Part shown: in pieces, positions 17,501-26,394 of the stretch | Position numbering within the stretch: position 1 is the stretch's first letter | Layout of the letters: every line of letters begins with the position of its first letter | Assembly: GCA_024640305.1 (NCBI GenBank) | Contig: JAHEFG010000044.1 | Coordinates: forward strand, 1-64,000 | Direction of reading: 5' to 3' | Source of the DNA: Gammaproteobacteria bacterium | GTDB lineage: Bacteria; Pseudomonadota; Gammaproteobacteria; Steroidobacterales; Woeseiaceae | DNA: 64,000 nucleotides | Made by a program: the position numbers and the translations under genes | The notes under the pieces: model-generated | What the model saw: only the letters and a program-made list of their open reading frames with translations | What the model was told of the DNA's origin: nothing | Databases searched by the model: none

Positions 17501-18342
17501 CAGGCTACCCCCGCCTTTCTGGATTCCTGATCCTGGAATTGTTCGCGCTCAAGCCAGACGATTGATCGAGTAGCACAGCGAAAAACAGCATCAGGCCTGG
17601 GCTCACCGCCAGCAGCGTAATCGATGACGGGGAGGTTGTTTTGCATGGTGATCAGCCCGGGCGCTGCATCCGCAACACATTTTCCGCAGGCATCACAGGC
17701 CACCGCGCAGAGTTGTGTCGCAGCCTCGCCAGCCAGCGGGATATTGCATTGCACGTACAGGTTTTGGTTGAGCGGTACGAGTTCGAAGAGGTCGCGCGGA
17801 CAGGCGGCTACACAATCGGGACAGGCGCGGCATTTTTCTGTGTCCACTTGCGGAAGCCCATTGGCGTTCATGTGAATAGCATCGAAAGTACAGGCAGCCT
17901 CGCAGTCCGCCAGCCCAAGGCACCCCCAGGCGCATCCCTTGCCGCCACCCGATACTACGGCCGCGCCGCGACAACCTTCGAAGCCACGATATTCGGCTAT
18001 CTGGTTGGCCTGCAGGTGTCCGCCGTTACAGCGCAGGCGAGCGACCAGTTTCTCGGCACGACCCGCATCAACTTCCAGATACTCCGCGATCTGCTCAATG
18101 TTTTCGTCAGTACTGACGGTGCATTGGCCCGGGTCGACTTCGCCCTTTACCAGTTTCTCTGCAAACGGCAGGCAGCCGGGCTGGCCGCATGCGCCACAGT
18201 TGGTTCCCGGCAGCAACTCGTTGGTGGCTTCAATACGTGGATCCTCGTCAACCTTCAGGAAGCGTTGCGCGACGGCGAGAATCGTGCCGAAGAACAGCCC
18301 GATTCCTACCATGATGGCCGGCGCTACGAGCAGGCTGTTCAT
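17500..18342 (-). CDS. rnfB: Rnf complex subunit RnfB (ferredoxin-side iron-sulfur protein)
   Basis: 280 aa. N-terminal membrane helix (LVAPAIMVGIGLFFGTILAV), the RnfB-specific four-Cys cluster around GTNCGACGQPGCLPFAEK near residue 49, then several ferredoxin-like Cys sets (CAWGCLGLADCEAAC; CRACPDCVAACPRDL; CAVACDACGKC). Longer than the E. coli protein (~190 aa) and richer in Fe-S motifs, like clostridial RnfB. It is the entry point for electrons from ferredoxin. Here it comes before rnfC rather than after rnfA, with a PFOR-like gene between; both junctions are TGATG overlaps. Confidence 0.93.
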   Translation of the reverse strand: MNSLLVAPAIMVGIGLFFGTILAVAQRFLKVDEDPRIEATNELLPGTNCGACGQPGCLPFAEKLVKGEVDPGQCTVSTDENIEQIAEYLEVDAGRAEKLVARLRCNGGHLQANQIAEYRGFEGCRGAAVVSGGGKGCAWGCLGLADCEAACTFDAIHMNANGLPQVDTEKCRACPDCVAACPRDLFELVPLNQNLYVQCNIPLAGEAATQLCAVACDACGKCVADAAPGLITMQNNLPVIDYAAGGEPRPDAVFRCATRSIVWLEREQFQDQESRKAGVA

Positions 18343-20801
18343 CAGTTGAACGGCGCGGCGCGGGCGATCAGTTCGTCGAGGCCCGGCTCATTCGGATCCA
18401 GAGGCTTGCCCGGGTGGATACACTTGGCCGGACAGATTTCCGCTGCCGCCACGAGATCGGCAAACGGGCCGGCTTTGGCGTCCTTGATGATGGCCTGCTT
18501 GTCGTCGTTGTATGCAAACATCATCTTATTGACGCCCATGCAGTCGTCACAGGTCGTACACATTGCCGTATCGAGCCAGGGTTCGTCGAAACTGAGTTCT
18601 TCCTCAGCGTCTTCCTCTACCTCAGGCGCCGCTTCGGCCGCAGCTTCGCTGGGTGGGGCTTCAGTCTGCGCCGGCGCTGCGGCCGGCATCGTTGCAAGCG
18701 GGCTGCCGCCAGCGGTCAAGCCCGATAAATCGGCACCCATCAACACATCGACAAGTTGCCCCATCGCTTCGCCTGCTGCTTCCGAGCGAACGTTTTCCAA
18801 TTGCTCTTCGTGCTCTTTCACGAGTTGTTCACGCTCAGCTTCGAGGGCGGCACGTTGTTCTTCGACAATTCGGTCAATAGCCTCTTCGACGTAGAAGTTC
18901 TGTATCCCGGCCAGCTCCTGCAGCGAGTGCCAGTAGTTCAGCCGGTCGCGACACGCAAATACCAGGGCGCGCGACACTACGAGCCGCACGAGGACGTCCT
19001 GATCGTCGATTGCCCAAATGAAGGGCACTGCGCGATCAACCACCTCGTCATCGAGATTCAGGTATTGATCCACGGCGACCAGGTCGGAGGACTCGAAGCC
19101 AGTTGGTACCATGCGAAAATGCTCGTGCAGCGCGGGCATCAGCAGGGCGTAGTCGGCGAAAGTGAATGCGAGGTTCATTTCGGTAACCTCGCCAGCGGCG
19201 TTGCGGTACTCGAGCTTCTCTACCGGCCAGTCACTATCGGCCTGCGGGTTGCCACCGAAGCTGATTCGCTGCGCGGCGTGATCGCCGCGATCCGGATTGA
19301 CCAATATGAACGGGTGGGCGCGACTTTCCAGTGCGGCGCTCGCGACAAACCATGCATCCAGTAGTGGTTTCTTCGTCTTGGTCTGCGTGCCGCGATTGAT
19401 CAGGTGCAGACTCGCGCGATCGCTGTCGAGCGCGGCAAGGAACCCGGACAACAGATCCTCATGGCGTGCTGCGGAGGCCTGCGCGACCACTACCTGGCGG
19501 TGCCCGATGCCAAAGTTGGCGAGCTCGAACCGATACGAATCGAAGGGGCCCTCGCCAGATTTCGCAGCGGGATTATCGTAAGCACGAACCCAGCTCAGTA
19601 CGTGCACCGGAAGGCGCGATCCCAGCAGGTGCGAAAATGAGGGCAAGCCGTCGCCGGCAAGATAATCAGCCGATACCAAAGCCACTACCCTGGTTACGAG
19701 TTGCATTTCTTCACTCGAGAACGCCTGCCAGTCAAAACTGGCGAACCAGGAATCGTGTATAGCGGGATTGTAATTACCTTCGATATCCAAAGCAGCAATT
19801 CTGAGCGCAGCAAACAGCCTCGCGAAATCAGCGGCGTCGCGTGCAAAGACCTCGGCTGCTGTTGTGCATGGGTCGTCGCTGTCAATCAAGGCCAGCTCGG
19901 GCAGCTTGCTAAAGCAGGGAGCATCAAGTTGACCGATAAACCTGACCAGTACGGGATAGTCCTGCCAGGCCTGCAATTCCTTCAGCGCGCGTTCGATTCT
20001 GAGTCGTCGCGCAGCGGGCATCTCTACCGAGCCATGCGCGCGATTTTCGAGCATTCCGGACAGCGCGCCGGCGTCAAAGTGGCGTGAGCCGGAGCCGACG
20101 CTGGTTTGTACGCTCCCGGGCTCATTTGCGTCCGCCGATTTAGCCTTTTCGACGTCAAGCAGCGACTGCAATCCGTGAATGTGTTTGTCGATCTGCTGGC
20201 GAAGTTGTTCGCGGCTCCGATTATGTCGGTGCCGAATCGCGTGCAACATCAGATGCAGCGAGACGTGTGGTCCATAACCCAGGAATTGCCCACCTGCGGC
20301 CATCGTGTCTTTGAGTCTTGCCAGATTTGCGTCCAGTTTTTCGCGGTTGCCTGCATCCAGGTCGAGTTGCTTCTGCATGGCTGTCGCCGCTTTGGAGAGC
20401 AGCTCGAGCGCGTCAACGGGATCAGAGCCGTCGAGTGCCTGCCGCAGATAGCGTTCGATCCATGGCAGATTGTCCTTCAGCATCCTGGCGTCATCCGCAT
20501 CAGGCGCAAGCTCCTGCAGCGATTCGGACAGGTACTCGCCGGCGGGTCTCGCGAGCGCAGACGTAGCTGTACCGTTGGGCGGAATCAGATAGAGCGGATA
20601 CTGATAACGAATGGCGGACGCATCACGATACGCATTGAGCAGGGCCGGTAAGACAGCGCCCGCAGGTAGAGTGGTGTTCGCTGCTGCAGCCGGTTCGCCA
20701 TAGTGGAACCGGCGCAGCAGGTCGATCACGCTTGCGTCAGCATCACCCTCCGACCCGTCCACGTCAGTTGCGTCGTACTTTTTTTCCGTTGCGGAACTCA
20801 T
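18342..20801 (-). CDS. 820-aa ferredoxin/coiled-coil protein of the Kor-Rnf operon
   Basis: No family recognised for the whole protein. The better start is the second ATG (20801), which has GGAG at a usable spacing. Residues ~280-620 resemble, weakly, the beta-type region of its 1458-aa neighbour, and the motif LQELAGI followed by a long Glu/Arg coiled coil (~640-690) is shared with that protein's C-terminus. An acidic linker follows, then a single ferredoxin-type Cys set (CTTCDDCMG ... EICPAKCIHPG) near residue 760. Lies between korB and rnfB (1-nt overlap with rnfB). Probably pairs with the 1458-aa protein through the coiled coils and carries electrons; this is inference. Confidence 0.65.
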   Translation of the reverse strand: MSSATEKKYDATDVDGSEGDADASVIDLLRRFHYGEPAAAANTTLPAGAVLPALLNAYRDASAIRYQYPLYLIPPNGTATSALARPAGEYLSESLQELAPDADDARMLKDNLPWIERYLRQALDGSDPVDALELLSKAATAMQKQLDLDAGNREKLDANLARLKDTMAAGGQFLGYGPHVSLHLMLHAIRHRHNRSREQLRQQIDKHIHGLQSLLDVEKAKSADANEPGSVQTSVGSGSRHFDAGALSGMLENRAHGSVEMPAARRLRIERALKELQAWQDYPVLVRFIGQLDAPCFSKLPELALIDSDDPCTTAAEVFARDAADFARLFAALRIAALDIEGNYNPAIHDSWFASFDWQAFSSEEMQLVTRVVALVSADYLAGDGLPSFSHLLGSRLPVHVLSWVRAYDNPAAKSGEGPFDSYRFELANFGIGHRQVVVAQASAARHEDLLSGFLAALDSDRASLHLINRGTQTKTKKPLLDAWFVASAALESRAHPFILVNPDRGDHAAQRISFGGNPQADSDWPVEKLEYRNAAGEVTEMNLAFTFADYALLMPALHEHFRMVPTGFESSDLVAVDQYLNLDDEVVDRAVPFIWAIDDQDVLVRLVVSRALVFACRDRLNYWHSLQELAGIQNFYVEEAIDRIVEEQRAALEAEREQLVKEHEEQLENVRSEAAGEAMGQLVDVLMGADLSGLTAGGSPLATMPAAAPAQTEAPPSEAAAEAAPEVEEDAEEELSFDEPWLDTAMCTTCDDCMGVNKMMFAYNDDKQAIIKDAKAGPFADLVAAAEICPAKCIHPGKPLDPNEPGLDELIARAAPFN

Positions 20802-20813
20802 CATTGCTCCGGG

Positions 20814-21767
20814 CTAGATGGCGAAGTTATCCAACGCCTGGTTCATGCCGGCGAGCTTCTCGTCGACGCTCATATCCAGGCCTACCGACGACATGATGTC
20901 GTATCGCGGCGCATCCGGATTGTGGTACAGAATTCCTAACGGCAAAACGCTCTCATCCTGAGCCAATGCGCGGGCCGCGGCGAGATCCGACGGATCATGT
21001 TCGGCGTGGTTCGGGAACAGCCGCTTGACGTTATCGTCGACCTGCACACCGTTCTCGTGTGTTAGCAATTGCATCCTCGCGGGCTCATCCTGCAGCCGCT
21101 TGCCGATCGATTCCACGTACACCGGGCAGCGCTGGATAATACGAACGAAGCTGGTTCCCTTGTGCTCATGCGCCATCTTGATCACTTCATGCCGGAGCGG
21201 GGCATTCCAGTCGACGATTTGGGCGACGAAAGAAATATTATTCACGCCGAGTGTGACAGTAAGCGGGTTCAGCGGTGGCAGCAATGCTCCCGACGGATGC
21301 GTGTTGGTCGGTACATCCATGGGCGTTGTCGGAGAGGTTTGTTTCTTGGTTAGTCCGTAGATGCCGTTATCGAATACGAGCATCGTGATATCCATGTTGT
21401 AACGCAGTGCGTACAGCCAATGGGCAGCACCGATTGAAAAACAGTCACCGTCACCTGTCGCAACCCAGACATCCAGGTCGGGTCGTCTCGATTTAACACC
21501 GCAGGCGACCGGCAACGCGCGTCCATGCAGACCGTGGAAGCCGTAAGTATTCATATAGTGAGGCAGGCGGCTGGAGCAACCGATGCCAGATACGGCCACC
21601 GTTTTCTCGGGCTTGATCTGCGAATCCCGGCAGACCCTGTGTACCGCGGCTAGAATTCCGTGGTCGCCGCAGCCAGTGCACCAACGTGGCTCCGCACCGC
21701 TATAATCTTCCAACGTGAAATATCGATCTTTGACCTCGAGGGACCAGTCACCTTTTAAGCCGAACAT
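20814..21767 (-). CDS. korB: 2-oxoacid:ferredoxin oxidoreductase beta subunit (TPP-binding)
   Basis: 317 aa. TPP/Mg motif VATGDGDCFSIGAAH at ~103-116 with the second half DNGIYGLTKKQ at ~133-143. Cys at WCTGCGDHG (30, 33), GIGCSSRLPHY (64) and QRCPVY (~212) should hold one [4Fe-4S] cluster. Closest in layout to KorB-type 2-oxoglutarate:ferredoxin oxidoreductases (Magnetococcus, Hydrogenobacter For/Kor), although pyruvate or branched-chain acids cannot be excluded from sequence alone. AAGGAG ribosome site; starts 13 nt inside the end of korA. Confidence 0.9.
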   Translation of the reverse strand: MFGLKGDWSLEVKDRYFTLEDYSGAEPRWCTGCGDHGILAAVHRVCRDSQIKPEKTVAVSGIGCSSRLPHYMNTYGFHGLHGRALPVACGVKSRRPDLDVWVATGDGDCFSIGAAHWLYALRYNMDITMLVFDNGIYGLTKKQTSPTTPMDVPTNTHPSGALLPPLNPLTVTLGVNNISFVAQIVDWNAPLRHEVIKMAHEHKGTSFVRIIQRCPVYVESIGKRLQDEPARMQLLTHENGVQVDDNVKRLFPNHAEHDPSDLAAARALAQDESVLPLGILYHNPDAPRYDIMSSVGLDMSVDEKLAGMNQALDNFAI

Positions 21768-23911
21768 GCTGCTGCTCCTTCCGTCTCCGTGAGATTAGCT
21801 TCGATAACCTTGCCGATGGTGCCAGGTTGCAGGGGGTGACCCGGAACCATGGACCAGCAATCGATATCCATTAACGTATGTGCGCGAAGTACTAGCGCGA
21901 GCTGTGAATAGCGACGATTTTCTGCGGTGATTAAAGGCGACTTGAGATCGTCGCTGTAATTGATTTCGATCGTCATCACTTTCTTGAATCCCGAAAATAT
22001 CTTTTTCAAACCGGGCTCGAGCGGCGACAGGAACCTGAGATGGACCGAAGACACCTTCTTACCTTGAGCCCTTGCCAGGTCTACGGCTTCCTCAATCGCG
22101 CCCAGCGTTGAACCCCAGCCGACTATCAGCAAGTCTCCGGTCGGATCGCCATGTATCTCGGGAGGCTTCATAGTCGCGCCGAGGGCCGCCAGTTTGCGGC
22201 TGCGCATATTCATACCTTCCTGGTTAGACGCAGAGTCGTACGCGATTTTGCTATTACGGTTATGCGCAAGGCCGGTGAGGATGTACTCGCCGCCGCGCAT
22301 GCCCGGGATCGGTCTTTCTGACAGACCGCTTGTTTCGTCCCAATTGTACGGCGCTACCTCTTTGTCCCAGGCTGACTGATCCAGCGGTGGGGCGAACCAC
22401 TCATCTGTTACGTCGGGCCGTTCTATCGGCTGGACACCGGTCGCGAGATTCGCGTCCGTCAGCATGATCACCGGCGTTCGAAACGACTCGGCCAGCTTGC
22501 GTGCCATGACCACGAAGTGGAAACACTCCGAGATCGTGGTTGCAGCAATGACAATCTTGGGCGCGTCGCCCGCAGCGCCGTAGAGACTCGCGAGCAGGTC
22601 TCCCTGTTCGACCTTGGTCGGGAGACCCGTAGACGGGCCGCCGCGCTGCACGTCAATAATCACCAATGGGATCTCGGCCATCACGGCGAGACCGATCATC
22701 TCGGTTTTCAATGCCATTCCAGGCCCAGAGGTAATCGTGCACGCAGTCTTGCCGGCATACGAAGCACCAATGGCAAAACCTATTGCTGCTATCTCATCCT
22801 CGGCCTGATGCACGAAGCCGCCAGTTAAATGAAAGTCTTCGGCAAGATAATGAGAAGCGGATGTCGCCGGAGTGATCGGATACATCGCGACCAGCTCTAT
22901 GCCGGCAGCCATAACGCCGAGACCTGCCGCTGTGTTGCCGTTGATAACGATCGGCGATTCCATGCGATCTTCCTCGGCGGTCGAGATTGCGAATGCGTAG
23001 TCCAGGTTCTCCTGCGCGAATGCGTAGCCAGCATCAAACAGATCATGGTTGATCTTGATGACCTTGTCGCTTTTCTTCTTGAATATTTTCGCGATCTCAT
23101 TCTTAGCCGTTTCAGTATCGCGAGCAAAAATTCGGCAGAGCATCCCGAGCACGAACATGTTTTTGCCCTTGCGGGGGTCAGGTACGAGCTTGAGGCACTC
23201 TTTCTGGATCGGCAGTTCATGCACGATCAGCCCCTGCGCACTGAAATCGGCGAGGGCATCCTTGTACTGCTCGCGGATTTTCTCTTCGGGATCTTCGGCC
23301 CACATATTCTCCAGCAACACGACGGTGCCTTTCTTATAAGCGCCATTGCCGATGCGGGAATAGAGCACCTGCTCGTTAAATGCGACGACCATATCGGCCT
23401 CGTTGCCCATGTTGGTCACTACTTTGGAGCCCATCCGGACGCGGATGCCGCTGGCGCCCTGCCGTTCGCGAGCGGGTGGCTGGATTTCGGCGGGAATGAT
23501 CTCCACGGTCCAGACGCCGTTACCCATCTTGCCGCTCACCAGCCCCAGGATCTGACCGCACTTTTGTGCGCCCTCTCCGGAATCGCTCACAACCTCTACG
23601 ATGTATTCATTAACCTGCTGAGCGCCTGCCGTTTCTAGTGGGGGCGCAACCTCAATTTCGGCCATTTCGGAATCCTGGTCTGCTGATTTGCTTTCTTGCT
23701 CGTTATGAGCGTTCTCTATAATGGCGCGGAGTTCTTCTGCGACTTCCCACCGCGCCTCCCTGGCTTCTTCCAGATCATGTGTATGCAGCGATTTCCGCAA
23801 ATCGTGGCCAAGAACGCCACGCAACGGTTTTGGCACGGCGATCTTCACCCACCACATCTTGTCCCGCTTGAACAAGTATTTGGTTTCACCTTTGACCTGT
23901 AACTTCGACAT
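21755..23911 (-). CDS. korA: 2-oxoacid:ferredoxin oxidoreductase alpha subunit (gamma-alpha fusion) with integrase-like N-terminal domain
   Basis: 718 aa from the ATG at 23911. Residues ~100-300 are the gamma domain (VEVVSDSGEGAQKCGQIL), ~320-700 the alpha domain with YPITPAT at 344 and TSGPGMALKTEMIGLA. With korB it converts 2-oxoacid + CoA to acyl-CoA + CO2 and reduces ferredoxin. Residues ~10-68 are extra: YLFKRDKMWWVKIAVPKPLR, LGHDLRKSLHTHDLEEA and a Trp-containing helix follow the pattern of the N-terminal arm of phage tyrosine recombinases (DUF6538-like). An alternative start at Met83 (23665) would remove it and give a normal-length KorA; the ribosome site there is not better. First gene of the operon. 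Confidence 0.88.
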   Translation of the reverse strand: MSKLQVKGETKYLFKRDKMWWVKIAVPKPLRGVLGHDLRKSLHTHDLEEAREARWEVAEELRAIIENAHNEQESKSADQDSEMAEIEVAPPLETAGAQQVNEYIVEVVSDSGEGAQKCGQILGLVSGKMGNGVWTVEIIPAEIQPPARERQGASGIRVRMGSKVVTNMGNEADMVVAFNEQVLYSRIGNGAYKKGTVVLLENMWAEDPEEKIREQYKDALADFSAQGLIVHELPIQKECLKLVPDPRKGKNMFVLGMLCRIFARDTETAKNEIAKIFKKKSDKVIKINHDLFDAGYAFAQENLDYAFAISTAEEDRMESPIVINGNTAAGLGVMAAGIELVAMYPITPATSASHYLAEDFHLTGGFVHQAEDEIAAIGFAIGASYAGKTACTITSGPGMALKTEMIGLAVMAEIPLVIIDVQRGGPSTGLPTKVEQGDLLASLYGAAGDAPKIVIAATTISECFHFVVMARKLAESFRTPVIMLTDANLATGVQPIERPDVTDEWFAPPLDQSAWDKEVAPYNWDETSGLSERPIPGMRGGEYILTGLAHNRNSKIAYDSASNQEGMNMRSRKLAALGATMKPPEIHGDPTGDLLIVGWGSTLGAIEEAVDLARAQGKKVSSVHLRFLSPLEPGLKKIFSGFKKVMTIEINYSDDLKSPLITAENRRYSQLALVLRAHTLMDIDCWSMVPGHPLQPGTIGKVIEANLTETEGAAACSA

Positions 23912-24153
23912 GCTGCTTTGCTCGCCGCACCTTATTCTAAAAACTGTACCTTTTTGCTTGTGGGGCGTTTATAACAGGGGGTCTGGGGCAAGGAAATAGG
24001 TATAAACATCCTTGTTAGAGATGTGCTTCCAGCCCAACTCCTGACTATCATCCGAGCTGATGCCCGTACCTTTGGAGCGCGTTGCCGTCGCGTGCGCAGG
24101 GCCAGGCGGCAAAAGCTGCAATAAGCGGGATATTTGTCGGATATCTGGAAATT

Positions 24154-24230
24154 TGGCGCGCCCGGCAGGATTCGAACCTGCGGCCCCCAGATTAGGAATC
24201 TGGTGCTCTATCCGACTGAGCTACGGGCGC
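24154..24230 (-). tRNA. tRNA-Arg (anticodon CCT)
   Basis: Complete cloverleaf on the - strand: acceptor GCGCCCG pairs with CGGGCGC, the anticodon stem CCAGA/TCTGG encloses TTCCTAA (anticodon CCT), T-arm GCAGGTTCGAATCCTGC, and CCA is encoded (24154-24156). Its 3' end points toward korA, 242 bp away. Reads AGG codons. Confidence 0.95.
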
Positions 24231-24281
24231 ATTCCGCTGGCGATTCTAGCAAAGTGTTGGGCGTCGTCGCATAATTGCTGC

Positions 24282-24659
24282 ATGAACGGAATAATCCTGC
24301 GCACTCTCATCATCATGCTGGGGCTCTACCTGGCGTCAACGCTGATCCCGGGAGTTCGGATCGTCGGCACTGGCACTTTTATCATCGCTGCTGTCTTGCT
24401 CGGTCTTGTCAATGCGTTCGTCAGGCCCGTGGCAATTCTGCTGACATTGCCGATTACAATAGTGACGCTTGGTTTGTTCTTGTTTGTCCTCAATGCGGCA
24501 ATGTTCGGGCTCGTCGCTGCGATGCTCGACAAATTCTCCGTCGCAGGCCTGGGCTCGGCCATTCTTGGCTCGATCATTGTCAGCATCACAAGCACGATTG
24601 CGTCCTGGTACATTGGCCCGGACGGTCGTTACGAAGTCTTTGTGATTCGTCGCGACTAG
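24282..24659 (+). CDS. Phage holin superfamily IV-like four-helix membrane protein
   Basis: 125 aa from the ATG at 24282; the same frame is open upstream but runs through the antisense of the tRNA gene, so the later start is right. Four hydrophobic helices with the family's repeated patterns LVNAFVRPVAILLTLPITIV and TLGLFLFVLNAAMFGLVAAM, matching the PF04020-type family. These chromosomal proteins are common and not lysis genes; their role is unknown. Lies just ahead of the M28 peptidase gene. Confidence 0.85.
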   Translation: MNGIILRTLIIMLGLYLASTLIPGVRIVGTGTFIIAAVLLGLVNAFVRPVAILLTLPITIVTLGLFLFVLNAAMFGLVAAMLDKFSVAGLGSAILGSIIVSITSTIASWYIGPDGRYEVFVIRRD

Positions 24660-24702
24660 AAAAGCAATACCAGATTTTTTTGATTACCCCCGGAGCACTA
24701 CT

Positions 24703-26379
24703 TTGAGAAAGTTACTTGTCCTCGGCGTCATGGCCGTAGTTGTCGCGGTTGCCGCCTGCACGAAGGAAGGGCCGGTAGCCGAGGGCGAACCGAATATTGC
24801 GGGCGAAGATGCCTCCAAACAGATTACCGACGAATTCATTCGCGAGATTATTGCCGAGATTTCCAGTGATGCGTACGAGGGTCGTGGGCCGGGCAGTGCA
24901 GGTGACGTAAAAGCACGTCAGTACCTTGCCGGCAGGTTGGCCGAATTGGGTCTGCAGCCCGGTGCGGCAGACGGAACCTGGGAACAACGATTCGACCTGG
25001 TCGGCGTGAACAGCCAGCAGCCTGCAGAATGGAATTTCGATGTAGCGGGCGATTCGCTGACGATCAGGCAATGGGACGATTTCATAATCAGCAGCGGGGT
25101 GCAGAATGATCGTTCTGAGGTATCGGATGCGGAAGTCGTTTTCGTTGGCTATGGCATTCAGGCACCGGAGTTTGACTGGGATGACTACGCGGGTGTGGAT
25201 GTTACCGGGAAAGTAGTGCTTGTCATGAATAACGATCCGGACTGGGATCCTGATCTCTTTGCTGGCGACACACGCCTCTGGTACGGCCGCTGGGACTACA
25301 AGCAGCAAAAAGCGGCTGAAATGGGTGCTGTGGGTTGCATCATCATTCACACGACCCCAAGCGCCGGCTATCCGTTCCAGGTACTGCAAAATTCGGGCAC
25401 CGGTGCGCAGTTTGAATTGCCGGCGGGCGCTGCGCCGCGCAATCAGTTCAACGCCTGGTTGGCGGAAGATGCCGCACGCAAACTGGTAGCTTTGGCGGGA
25501 CAGGATCTGGACGTATTACGAGAAGCGGCATTCAACCGGGATTTCGAGCCGGTACCGCTGGGCGTTACAACTTCGATTGCGATGGACGTTGAAATCACCA
25601 GGGTTCAATCCGCCAATGTGCTTGGACTGATACCAGGCAGCGACCCCGTCCTGAAAAACGAGGTTGTCATCTATTCGGCTCACCACGATCACCTCGGTAT
25701 CGGTCCGGCAAATGACGCGGGTGATACGATTTACAACGGTGCGATGGACAATGCCTCCGGTGTTGCCGAGGTCATTGCAATGGCCAGAGCGTTTAAGTCA
25801 CTACCTGTCGCCCCGCGTCGTTCAATTCTTATCGCCTTGGTCGGCGCAGAAGAGCAGGGCTTAATAGGATCTGAGTGGTTTGCGGCCAATCCGACTTTTG
25901 CGCCGGGCAAAATTGCCGCAAACCTAAATTATGATGGTGGCAACATTTGGGGCGAGACGCACGATGTCACCTACATCGGTCTCGGCAAGTCATCCATAGA
26001 TCAGATCGTAGAGATGCTATTGAGCGAGCAGGGGCGGGTCGTGAAGCCCGATCAGTTCCCAGACAAAGGCTACTTCTACCGTTCGGACCAATTCAGTTTT
26101 GCAAAAATAGGTGTTCCTGCGGTGTATCTGGATCCAGGCACAGACTTCGTTGATCGGTCACCTGAATGGGGCAAACAACAGGTGGATTACTACACCGAAG
26201 TTCACTACCACCAGCCGTCCGATGAGTATGACCCCAACTGGAATCTCGACGGCATGATTGAAGATGCCCGAATAGGTTTCTGGACCGGACTAGCGATAGC
26301 GAATGCCGATGACATGCCGGTATGGAATGAAGGCGACGAATTCGAGGCCGTGCGCCTCGAGGCACTCACCGCGGATTAA
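24703..26379 (+). CDS. M28 family zinc aminopeptidase lipoprotein with PA domain
   Basis: 558 aa, TTG start. Lipoprotein signal peptide ending in VAVAAC (Cys22). A PA-type insert lies at ~130-250 (VVFVGYGIQAPEFDWDDYAG). Zn-ligand motifs of M28 follow: YSAHHDHLGIG, GAMDNASGVAEV, LVGAEEQGLIGS, NLNYDGG and a late His. Probably an outer-membrane-anchored periplasmic exopeptidase releasing N-terminal residues from peptides. Family clear, substrate unknown. Confidence 0.92.
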   Translation: MRKLLVLGVMAVVVAVAACTKEGPVAEGEPNIAGEDASKQITDEFIREIIAEISSDAYEGRGPGSAGDVKARQYLAGRLAELGLQPGAADGTWEQRFDLVGVNSQQPAEWNFDVAGDSLTIRQWDDFIISSGVQNDRSEVSDAEVVFVGYGIQAPEFDWDDYAGVDVTGKVVLVMNNDPDWDPDLFAGDTRLWYGRWDYKQQKAAEMGAVGCIIIHTTPSAGYPFQVLQNSGTGAQFELPAGAAPRNQFNAWLAEDAARKLVALAGQDLDVLREAAFNRDFEPVPLGVTTSIAMDVEITRVQSANVLGLIPGSDPVLKNEVVIYSAHHDHLGIGPANDAGDTIYNGAMDNASGVAEVIAMARAFKSLPVAPRRSILIALVGAEEQGLIGSEWFAANPTFAPGKIAANLNYDGGNIWGETHDVTYIGLGKSSIDQIVEMLLSEQGRVVKPDQFPDKGYFYRSDQFSFAKIGVPAVYLDPGTDFVDRSPEWGKQQVDYYTEVHYHQPSDEYDPNWNLDGMIEDARIGFWTGLAIANADDMPVWNEGDEFEAVRLEALTAD

Positions 26380-26394
26380 GACTGAGTCAGGCGC

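Noticed and set aside
16992-17573. 193-aa + strand frame opposite the PFOR-like gene start
   Set aside because: Ala/Ser/Pro-rich antisense frame produced by high GC; no domain or ribosome site.
24154-24180. Second copy of the tRNA 3' end as an attachment-site repeat
   Set aside because: No other copy of the T-arm/acceptor sequence was found in the window, so no element boundary can be drawn.
24060-24281. N-terminal extension of the holin-like protein
   Set aside because: The frame runs through the antisense of the tRNA-Arg gene; the ATG at 24282 starts the conserved protein.
24282-24659. Phage lysis gene or prophage
   Set aside because: Holin superfamily IV proteins of this type are common chromosomal membrane proteins; no phage structural genes are nearby.
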